From contig JBEBIT010000073.1 of NCBI GenBank assembly GCA_040080215.1, forward strand, positions 1-14,312: 14,312 nucleotides of DNA, given 5' to 3'. The number at the start of each line of letters is the position of its first letter. Position 1 is the first letter of the stretch. Below are positions 6,750-13,456 of the stretch, in pieces. Origin of the DNA: CAIUGU01 sp040080215. Its GTDB lineage: Bacteria; Pseudomonadota; Gammaproteobacteria; Steroidobacterales; Steroidobacteraceae. Made by a program: the position numbers and the translations under genes. Below the pieces are notes generated by a model. It was not told the DNA's origin. It was given only the letters and a program-made list of their open reading frames with translations, and did not search any database.

Positions 6750-8299
6750 TGCACCAGGCACCCCGCTCTTCCACCGCAGTTCCCGGCGTCACGACGCCCG
6801 ACGCGGCATCACGCTGGAGCGACCTGACGCAGACCACGGATCAAGAACGCCGCGCGAAGATCCTCGATGCCCTGCGCGGAATTCTGCCTGGCGACTGCAT
6901 TCTCGACCGCGAGGAAGAACGCCGCCCCTACGAATGCGATGGTCTGTCCTCGCACACGCAGTTGCCCATGCTGGTCGTGCTGCCGCGCACCGAGGAGCAG
7001 GTCCGCGAGGTGCTGCGCCTCTGCCATCGCATGGATGTCCCGGTGGTCGCGCGAGGAGCGGGCACTGGTTTGTCGGGCGGCGCGATGCCGCACGCCTCGG
7101 GCGTCGTGCTGTCCCTTGCCCGCCTGAACCGCATCCTCAAGATCGATCCCGAGGCCTGTACGGCGCGGGTCCAGCCGGGCGTCCGCAACCTGGCCGTTTC
7201 GGAAGCCGCCGCGCCCTTTGGACTCTATTACGCGCCGGACCCGTCCTCGCAAATCGCCTGCAGCATCGGCGGCAATGTCGCGGAGAACTCGGGCGGCGTG
7301 CATTGCCTCAAGTACGGGTTGACGGTGCACAACGTGCTGGGAGTTCGCGGCTTCACGATCACCGGCGAGCTGCTCGAACTCGGGGGTGGTGCGCTCGACT
7401 CGCCCGGACTCGACCTGCTCGCGGTCGCGATCGGTTCCGAAGGGCTGCTGATGGTCGTGACGGAAGCCACCTTGAAGCTCGTTCCGAAGCCCGACCTCGC
7501 CCAGGTCGTCATGGCCTCGTTCGACGACACCGGCAAGGCAGGCGATGCCGTCGCCGCCATCATCGCCGCGGGCATCATTCCCGCGGGCCTCGAAATGATG
7601 GACCGCAAGGCGACGGTCGCTGTCGAACCGTTCGTGAAAGCGGGCTACGACCTCACTGCAGAGGCCATCCTGCTCGCTGAATCTGACGGCACCCCGGCGG
7701 AAGTGGCTTCCGAAATCGCGGACATCGAACGCGTGCTGCGCGAGAGCGGCGCCACCACGATCAAGGTCTCGCAATCGGAAGCGGAGCGGCTGCGCTTCTG
7801 GTCGGGCCGCAAGAACGCGTTTCCCGCAGCGGGCCGCATCTCGCCCGACTACTACTGCATGGACGGCACGATCCCGCGCAAGACACTGGGCCGCATGCTG
7901 CGCGCGATCAGCGACATGGAAACCCGGTACGGGCTGCGGTGCATGAACGTCTTCCACGCCGGTGATGGCAATCTCCACCCGCTCATCCTGTTCGACGCCA
8001 ATGCACCGGGAGAGATGGACCGCGCCAATGAGTTCGGCGCGGAGATCCTGGAACTCTGTGTCGAGCTCGGCGGCACGATCACGGGCGAGCACGGCGTAGG
8101 CGTCGAAAAAATCAACTCGATGTGCGTGCAGTTCTCGACCGCCGAGCGCAATGCCTTCTTTGCCGTAAAAGGCGCCTTCGACGAGACGGGCTTGCTGAAT
8201 CCCGGCAAGGCCATTCCCACGCTGGCCCGCTGCGCCGAGTACGGCAAGCTCCATGTCCACCAGGGACAGGTTCCCCATCCCGAGCTGCCTCGCTTCTGA
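6749..8299 (+). CDS. glcD: Glycolate oxidase, FAD-linked catalytic subunit GlcD
   Basis: This 516-residue protein follows E. coli GlcD (499 residues) throughout, with about 17 extra residues at the N-terminus. The FAD-binding PCMH-type domain contains ARGAGTGLSGGA (101-112) and PDPSSQIACSIGGNVAEN (163-180). The C-terminal FAD-linked oxidase domain contains YYCMDGTIPR (368-377), FHAGDGNLHP (402-411, His403 and His410) and GEHGVG (446-451). The complex GlcDEF oxidises glycolate (and often D-lactate) to glyoxylate and passes electrons to the quinone pool through the iron-sulfur subunit. The ATG at 6749 is the only plausible start: no ATG, GTG or TTG occurs in frame in the next 40 codons, and upstream codons up to the -10 element offer none. 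It overlaps glcE by one base (TGATG), a sign of translational coupling. No glcC regulator is next to it. Confidence 0.97.
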   Translation: MHQAPRSSTAVPGVTTPDAASRWSDLTQTTDQERRAKILDALRGILPGDCILDREEERRPYECDGLSSHTQLPMLVVLPRTEEQVREVLRLCHRMDVPVVARGAGTGLSGGAMPHASGVVLSLARLNRILKIDPEACTARVQPGVRNLAVSEAAAPFGLYYAPDPSSQIACSIGGNVAENSGGVHCLKYGLTVHNVLGVRGFTITGELLELGGGALDSPGLDLLAVAIGSEGLLMVVTEATLKLVPKPDLAQVVMASFDDTGKAGDAVAAIIAAGIIPAGLEMMDRKATVAVEPFVKAGYDLTAEAILLAESDGTPAEVASEIADIERVLRESGATTIKVSQSEAERLRFWSGRKNAFPAAGRISPDYYCMDGTIPRKTLGRMLRAISDMETRYGLRCMNVFHAGDGNLHPLILFDANAPGEMDRANEFGAEILELCVELGGTITGEHGVGVEKINSMCVQFSTAERNAFFAVKGAFDETGLLNPGKAIPTLARCAEYGKLHVHQGQVPHPELPRF

Positions 8300-9360
8300 T
8301 GGACGCCGCATTGCAAGTCCTGAAGGACAGGATCGTCGCTGCGCATCACGCGCGGACACCGCTGCGCATCCATGGCGGTGGCACGAAGGATTTCTACGGT
8401 GCGGAATTCAAGGGCGAAGCGCTCGATACGCGCAGCCATGCCGGCATCGTGGAATACGAACCGTCCGAGCTGGTGCTGACGGCGCGATGCGGCACGTCAT
8501 TGAGCGAGATCGCAGCAACGCTGGCGAAGCACGGTCAGTTCCTCGCGTTCGAGCCTCCCTCGTTTGCAGGCGACCCGACGCTGGGCGGCATCGTGGCGGC
8601 GGGCCTGTCGGGTCCGCGGCGCGCACAAGTGGGGGCCGTCCGTGATTTCGTGCTCGGGACGACGCTGCTGACAGCCGAGGGCGAGGTGTTGCGCTTCGGC
8701 GGGCAGGTGATGAAGAACGTGGCCGGTTTCGATGTGTCGCGGCTGCTGTGCGGCTCCCTCGGCATGCTCGGTCTGATCACGGAAGTCTCGATCAAGGTAC
8801 TGCCGCTACCGAAAGAGGAGATCACGCTGCGCCTCGCAATGTCGGCCGCAGAGGCGCTCGCCGCATTCGGCCAGTGGCGGGGCCAGCCGCTGCCGATCTC
8901 GGCGGGGTGCTGGGTCGACGGCGTCACTACGTTGCGTCTTTCGGGGGCGCCAGCCGCACTGGCCGCAGCGCGGACCCGCATCGGCGGCGAGCCGATGGCG
9001 GAGACCGACGCGGCAGCGTGGTGGGACAGCCTGCGCAACCAGGAACATCCGTTCTTCACGAATGCCCCGTCACTCTGGCGACTGTCTGTACCCGCAATCA
9101 CGCCACTCATGGCGATTCCCGGCCCCCTGGCCGTGGAATGGAACGGCGCGTTGCGCTGGCATGCGACGGATCTGCCAGCGGACGAAGTACGACAACTCAC
9201 GACCGCTGCTGGCGGAACGGCACTGCAATGGCGAGGGGCTGCGGTAGGCGACATGTTCCATCCGCTATCCCCCGTCGTGCTCGCGATTCATCGCAAGCTG
9301 AAAGATCGCTTCGATCCGCACGGCATCTTCAACCCCGGCCGCCTGGTCGCGGGTCTCTAG
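8299..9360 (+). CDS. glcE: Glycolate oxidase, FAD-binding subunit GlcE
   Basis: The 353-residue protein is close in length to E. coli GlcE (350). It holds a PCMH-type FAD domain with LRIHGGGTKDFYG (22-34), PPSFAGDPTLGG (86-97) and the segment LCGSLGMLGLITEVSIKVLP (150-169). It ends with the FDPHGIFNPGRL motif that closes the substrate/FAD domain of glycolate and lactate oxidases. It is a second flavin-type subunit of the GlcDEF complex and is required for activity in E. coli. The ATG at 8299 shares its first base with the last base of the glcD stop (TGATG), so translation is coupled. A longer open frame back to 8122 lies wholly inside glcD and is rejected. The stop codon of this gene forms part of the glcF ribosome binding site. 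Confidence 0.96.
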   Translation: MDAALQVLKDRIVAAHHARTPLRIHGGGTKDFYGAEFKGEALDTRSHAGIVEYEPSELVLTARCGTSLSEIAATLAKHGQFLAFEPPSFAGDPTLGGIVAAGLSGPRRAQVGAVRDFVLGTTLLTAEGEVLRFGGQVMKNVAGFDVSRLLCGSLGMLGLITEVSIKVLPLPKEEITLRLAMSAAEALAAFGQWRGQPLPISAGCWVDGVTTLRLSGAPAALAAARTRIGGEPMAETDAAAWWDSLRNQEHPFFTNAPSLWRLSVPAITPLMAIPGPLAVEWNGALRWHATDLPADEVRQLTTAAGGTALQWRGAAVGDMFHPLSPVVLAIHRKLKDRFDPHGIFNPGRLVAGL

Positions 9361-9373
9361 GAATCGACACTTG
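9359..9373 (+). promoter_or_regulatory. Ribosome binding site and TTG start of glcF
   Basis: AGGAA (9359-9363), which uses the last two bases of the glcE stop codon, is followed by seven bases and a TTG codon at 9371. The resulting N-terminus METRLAPQF aligns with MQTQLTEEM of E. coli GlcF, which supports TTG as the true start. Confidence 0.75.
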
Positions 9374-10609
9374 GAAACCCGTCTCGCTCCGCAATTCAAG
9401 AACACGCCGGCGGGCACCACCGCGGAAGGCGTGCTGCGCGCGTGCGTGCATTGCGGTTTCTGCAACGCGACGTGCCCGACGTACCAGCTCGTCGGTGACG
9501 AGCTCGACGGTCCGCGCGGTCGCCTGTACCAGATGAAGCAAGTGCTGGAAGGCGTGCCCGCCACGCGCGCGACCCAGCTGCATCTCGATCGCTGCCTCAC
9601 CTGCCGCAGCTGCGAAACCACCTGCCCCTCCGGAGTCGAGTACAGCCAGCTGCTCGAGATCGGGCGAGCAGAAGTGGACCGGCAAGTGGTGCGCCCGTGG
9701 ACGGAAAGGCTGTTTCGCTGGATGCTGCGGGAAGGCCTGACGCGACAGCGGCTGTTCGGCGTCGCACTGGGCGTCGCGCGCGCACTGCGGTTGGCGTTGC
9801 CTCAAGGACTGCAGGCGAAGGTGGGCGTTGGCCGCAGTGCCGGATCGTGGCCAACACGCACGCATGCGCGTCGAGTGCTGCTGCTGAATGGCTGCACGCA
9901 ACCGGCCATGGCGCCCTCCATCGACGCTGCCACCGCCCGCGTGCTGGATCGCATCGGTGTGCAGGCCGTTGTCGATCCCGCATCGGGGTGCTGCGGGGCG
10001 ATCCGGCAGCACTTGGGCGATCCACAAGGCGCGCTCGAAAATGCCCGGCGGAACATCGACGCATGGTGGCCGCAGATCGAGCGTGGCACCGCGGAAGCCA
10101 TCGTCATCAATGCCTCCGGCTGCGGCGCGATGATCTCCGACTATGGTCGCCTGCTCGCACACGATCCGGCGTATGCCGCCAAGGCTGCACGCGTCTCGCG
10201 ACTCATGCGTGATGTCGCATCGTTTCTCGCTCCGGAAGCGCCGGCGCTCATGCAAAGCGTGTCTGCCTCCGGCGCTACAAGGATCGCGTTCCAGCCGCCT
10301 TGCAGCCAGCAGCACGGCCTGCGCATCCGTGGCGAGGTGGAAGGGCTACTCAAGAAGCTGGGCGCGGACCTCGTATCCGTAGCGGACGGACATTTGTGCT
10401 GCGGATCGGCCGGCACGTACTCGCTGCTCCAGACCGAGCTGTCGACTGCGCTCAGGGTGCGCAAACTCGGCACGCTGCTCGCAACCGGGCCCGACCTCAT
10501 CCTGTCGGCCAACATTGGCTGCATCGGGCACCTTGAGGCAGGGACGGACGTTCCCGTGCGGCACTGGATCGAATGGGTCGATGGGGCTATGCAAGGCCCG
10601 CCTGGCTGA
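9371..10609 (+). CDS. glcF: Glycolate oxidase, iron-sulfur subunit GlcF
   Basis: This 412-residue protein matches E. coli GlcF (407). Two ferredoxin-type [4Fe-4S] motifs, CVHCGFCNATCP (Cys25, 28, 31, 35) and CLTCRSCETTCP (Cys75, 78, 81, 85), lie near the N-terminus. Two cysteine-rich CCG domains follow, with SGCCGA and LCCGSAG as their hallmarks. The cysteine-rich domains are typical of proteins that pass electrons to membrane quinone acceptors. It starts with TTG, supported by the upstream AGGAA and by alignment of the N-terminus. It lies 10 bases after glcE, and is the last gene before a 171-bp gap with a hairpin, so glcDEF forms a compact transcription unit. Confidence 0.96.
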   Translation: METRLAPQFKNTPAGTTAEGVLRACVHCGFCNATCPTYQLVGDELDGPRGRLYQMKQVLEGVPATRATQLHLDRCLTCRSCETTCPSGVEYSQLLEIGRAEVDRQVVRPWTERLFRWMLREGLTRQRLFGVALGVARALRLALPQGLQAKVGVGRSAGSWPTRTHARRVLLLNGCTQPAMAPSIDAATARVLDRIGVQAVVDPASGCCGAIRQHLGDPQGALENARRNIDAWWPQIERGTAEAIVINASGCGAMISDYGRLLAHDPAYAAKAARVSRLMRDVASFLAPEAPALMQSVSASGATRIAFQPPCSQQHGLRIRGEVEGLLKKLGADLVSVADGHLCCGSAGTYSLLQTELSTALRVRKLGTLLATGPDLILSANIGCIGHLEAGTDVPVRHWIEWVDGAMQGPPG

Positions 10610-10780
10610 TCGCTCCCGGCGTACCGGGAGGGGCGTTCCGCCTTGTGGCCCGGAATTCGCAAGAAGAAGGGCCGCCCTGGAACGCAGCATCGCCCGCTTG
10701 CCTTGCCCATTGGCGGGTAGATCCGGCTATGCTTCTTCCCGCGCAGCACCCGATGCGCCTGAATTACCCGAGTATCCGCC
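10610..10780 (+). other. Gap between glcF and glcB
   Basis: These 171 bases have no supported gene; the short open frames through it show no family features. It holds the hairpin at 10613-10630 and a weak promoter-like pair, TTGCCC (10703-10708) and TATGCT (10728-10733), whose 19-base spacer is too long for a confident call. There is no Shine-Dalgarno in front of the glcB GTG. The gap may set glcB expression apart from that of glcDEF. Confidence 0.5.
10613..10630 (+). terminator. Perfect hairpin directly after glcF
   Basis: CTCCCGG and CCGGGAG form a perfect 7-bp stem with a CGTA loop, starting three bases past the glcF stop codon. No T-run follows, so it is better read as an mRNA 3'-end stabiliser, processing site or partial terminator than as a full intrinsic terminator. 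Confidence 0.45.
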
Positions 10781-12970
10781 GTGAATACACCCGTTGAACG
10801 TGGTCGATTGAAAGTAGATGCCCAGCTTGAAAAGTTCGTGCGGGAGGAAGCCCTTCCTGGCACGGGCATCGAACCGGGTGCATTCTGGCAGGGCATGGAA
10901 GCGACGCTCGCGATGTTCATGCCCCGCAACAGTGCGCTGCTCGCGAAGCGCGACCACCTGCAAGCGGAGATCGACGCGTGGTGGCACGCACAACGTGGCA
11001 AGCCGTTCAACGTGGAAGAGGCCACCGCGCACCTGCGGAAGATCGGCTACCTCGTCGCCGAACCGGGTGACTTCTCCATTTCGACCAGTAACGTCGATCC
11101 GGAGATTGCCACCATCGCCGGACCCCAGCTCGTGGTGCCAGTGTCAAATGCGCGCTATGCACTGAACGCAGCCAATGCGCGTTGGGGCAGTCTGTACGAC
11201 GCGCTGTATGGCACCGATGCGCTGGCGCCCGTCGATCACGCCACCAAGGGCTACAACGCCGAGCGTGGAGCGAAGGTCGTCGCGCATGCGCGGCAGCTGC
11301 TGGACCAGGTTGCGCCTCTGGCGAAGGGCAGTCACGCGGACGCCACCGGGTACACCATTGACGGCGGCGCTCTTCGGATAGGAATGAAGGACGGCGGAGC
11401 GGCGGCCCTTGCCGACGCGACCTTGTTCGCCGGCTGGCGGGGCCAGGTGGAACAGCCCGAGGCCATTCTGCTTAAGCACAACGGCCTGCACATCGAGATC
11501 CGCATCGACCGCGCCCACCCCATTGGCAGCACCGACCCTGCGGGCATCGCCGACCTCGTCCTCGAATCCGCACTGACCACGATCCAGGACTGCGAGGACT
11601 CCGTCGCCGCCGTTGACGCCGAGGACAAGGTCCACGTTTATCGCAACTGGCTCGGCCTCATGAAGGGCGACCTCAAGGCCTCCGTGGCCAAGGGCGCAGG
11701 ACAGATCGTCCGCACGCTCAATCCGGATCGCGTCTATCGCTCGCCCACGGGCGGTGAGCTCACGCTGAAGGGCCGCAGCCTGATGCTGGTCCGCAACGTG
11801 GGGCACCACATGATGTCGGACGCTATCCTGTTCGAAGGCCAGCCGATCTATGAGACTGTCATGGATGCGCTCGTCACCGTCGCGATTGCCTTGCACGACA
11901 TCAAGGGACCGCGCCGGAACAGCAGCACGGGCTCGATCTACATCGTCAAACCGAAGATGCACGGCCCCGCCGAAGTGGCCCTCGCCAACGAGCTGTTCGC
12001 CAAGATCGAGCAACTGTTCGGCCTTCAATCGGGCACGGTCAAGATGGGCGTGATGGACGAGGAGCGCCGCACGAGCGCGAACCTCAAGGCCTGCATCAAG
12101 GCCGCGGCCACGCGCATCGCGTTCATCAACACGGGCTTCCTCGATCGCACCGGCGATGAAATCCACACGGCAATGGAAGGCGGACCGTTCCTGCGCAAGG
12201 ACGATATCCGCACCCAGCCCTGGATCGCGGCCTACGAACGCCGCAACGTCGAGATCGGCCTGCTCACGGGCTTCTCGGGCAAGGCGCAGATCGGCAAGGG
12301 CATGTGGGCCATGCCCGATCTCATGGGCGCCATGATGACGGCGAAGATCGGCCACCCCAAGGCGGGTGCCAATACCGCGTGGGTACCGTCACCCACCGCC
12401 GCCACGCTGCACGCCATGCACTATCACCAGGTGAACGTCGCATCCGTGCAGGCCACGCTGCTGGAAGGCCTTGGAGCCAAGGCAGCCACCGGCACGGCGG
12501 AACTGCTGACACCTCCTTTGGGCAGAGCCACCTGGAGCGCGACGGAGATCCAGGCCGAACTCGACAACAACATCCAGGGCATCCTGGGCTATGTCGTCCG
12601 CTGGGTGGATCAAGGCGTCGGCTGTTCGAAAGTGCCGGACATCCACGATGTCGGGCTCATGGAAGATCGCGCGACATTGCGCATCTCCAGCCAGCACGTG
12701 GCCAACTGGCTGCATCACGGAGTCTGCTCGGACACCCAGGTGCGCGCGACGTTCGAGCGCATGGCGAAGATCGTGGACAAGCAGAATGCCGGCGATGCGC
12801 TCTATCGGCCGATGGCCGCCGACCTCGCTGGCAGCATTGCGTACCAGGCGGCATGCGAACTGGTCTTCGCAGGCCGCGTGCAACCGAACGGGTACACCGA
12901 ACACATTCTTCACCGCCGCCGCCGCGAGCTCAAGGCAAGCAGCACGTGGCCTTCAAACCAACCTTCCTAG
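10781..12970 (+). CDS. glcB: Malate synthase G
   Basis: This 729-residue enzyme condenses glyoxylate with acetyl-CoA to give malate, and follows E. coli GlcB closely over its full length. Key residues are in place: Arg338 (LVRNVGH), the magnesium ligands Glu427 (MDEERRTS) and Asp455 (TGFLDRTGDE), Cys615 (GCSKVPD) and the catalytic base Asp629 (LMEDRATLR). NARYALNAANARWGSLYDAL (123-142) and WVPSPTAATLHA (534-545) are further G-isoform blocks. The GTG at 10781 places eight residues before RLKVDA, exactly as in E. coli, although no Shine-Dalgarno is visible. It uses the glyoxylate made by GlcDEF and so completes glycolate assimilation. It precedes glcG by 15 bases, whereas E. coli has the order glcG-glcB. 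Confidence 0.97.
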   Translation: MNTPVERGRLKVDAQLEKFVREEALPGTGIEPGAFWQGMEATLAMFMPRNSALLAKRDHLQAEIDAWWHAQRGKPFNVEEATAHLRKIGYLVAEPGDFSISTSNVDPEIATIAGPQLVVPVSNARYALNAANARWGSLYDALYGTDALAPVDHATKGYNAERGAKVVAHARQLLDQVAPLAKGSHADATGYTIDGGALRIGMKDGGAAALADATLFAGWRGQVEQPEAILLKHNGLHIEIRIDRAHPIGSTDPAGIADLVLESALTTIQDCEDSVAAVDAEDKVHVYRNWLGLMKGDLKASVAKGAGQIVRTLNPDRVYRSPTGGELTLKGRSLMLVRNVGHHMMSDAILFEGQPIYETVMDALVTVAIALHDIKGPRRNSSTGSIYIVKPKMHGPAEVALANELFAKIEQLFGLQSGTVKMGVMDEERRTSANLKACIKAAATRIAFINTGFLDRTGDEIHTAMEGGPFLRKDDIRTQPWIAAYERRNVEIGLLTGFSGKAQIGKGMWAMPDLMGAMMTAKIGHPKAGANTAWVPSPTAATLHAMHYHQVNVASVQATLLEGLGAKAATGTAELLTPPLGRATWSATEIQAELDNNIQGILGYVVRWVDQGVGCSKVPDIHDVGLMEDRATLRISSQHVANWLHHGVCSDTQVRATFERMAKIVDKQNAGDALYRPMAADLAGSIAYQAACELVFAGRVQPNGYTEHILHRRRRELKASSTWPSNQPS

Positions 12971-12985
12971 ATACAAGGACTCCGC

Positions 12986-13393
12986 ATGTTGACTGCCAAG
13001 ACTCTCTCCCTCGCCGACGCCAAGGCCGTTGCCGCCGCCGCTTCCGCCTTCTCGGTTTCGAAAGGCTGGACGGTCGTGATCGCAATCCTCGATGCCGGCG
13101 GGCATCTGCTGTATCTCGAGCGCGCTGACGGCACGCAACTCGGCTCCGTGACCGTTGCGCAGGAAAAGGCAAAGACAGCACTGCTGTTCAAGCGGCCCAC
13201 GAAGGTACTCGAAGACCTGATCGTCGGCGGCAAGGTGCACATGATGACGCTGCCCGGCGCCACGCCGATCGAAGGCGGACTGCCGCTCAAGTCGGGCGAC
13301 GCCATCGTCGGCGCCATCGGCATCTCGGGAATGAATTCAGCGCAGGACGGGGAAGTGGCCGCGGCTGGCGCGCAGGTACTGGCTACGCCCTGA
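12986..13393 (+). CDS. glcG: GlcG/HbpS-family (DUF336) protein
   Basis: This 135-residue protein is the size of E. coli GlcG (134). It shows the family blocks VVIAILDAGGHLLYLERADG (30-49), AQEKAKTALLF and the C-terminal GGLPLKSGDAIVGAIGISG. Some DUF336 members, such as HbpS, bind heme; the function of GlcG in glycolate use is not established. The ATG at 12986 has AAGGA seven bases upstream, and the gene lies 15 bases after glcB, so the two are probably cotranscribed. A strong hairpin follows the stop codon. No signal peptide is visible, so the protein is probably cytosolic. The gene name rests on both the family and the glc context. Confidence 0.88.
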   Translation: MLTAKTLSLADAKAVAAAASAFSVSKGWTVVIAILDAGGHLLYLERADGTQLGSVTVAQEKAKTALLFKRPTKVLEDLIVGGKVHMMTLPGATPIEGGLPLKSGDAIVGAIGISGMNSAQDGEVAAAGAQVLATP

Positions 13394-13403
13394 GACGCTC
13401 ACT

Positions 13404-13441
13404 GCGAGCGCGTGGCCCGTTGGTTCGGGTCACGCACTCGC
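13404..13441. terminator. Long bidirectional hairpin between convergent genes
   Basis: Arms 13404-13419 and 13426-13441 form a 16-bp stem around a TTGGTT loop, with one mismatch and one G-U wobble. It starts 11 bases after the glcG stop and ends 15 bases from the stop of the convergent hydrolase. The near-symmetrical position suggests it serves both genes. There is no T-run on either side, so its activity as a true intrinsic terminator is uncertain. Confidence 0.6.
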
Positions 13442-13456
13442 CTCGCAAGCGGCTGG

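Noticed and set aside
6809..8359. A 516-codon open frame on the minus strand
   Set aside because: It is antisense to glcD, whose identity is certain; its translation shows no family motif.
9329..10315. A 328-codon open frame on the minus strand
   Set aside because: It is antisense to glcF, whose iron-sulfur and CCG motifs are unmistakable.
10703..10733. Promoter for glcB (TTGCCC and TATGCT)
   Set aside because: The 19-base spacer and weak -35 make it too poor to list as a feature on its own.
11144..12355. A 403-codon open frame on the minus strand
   Set aside because: It is antisense to glcB and compositionally biased like other GC-rich shadows.
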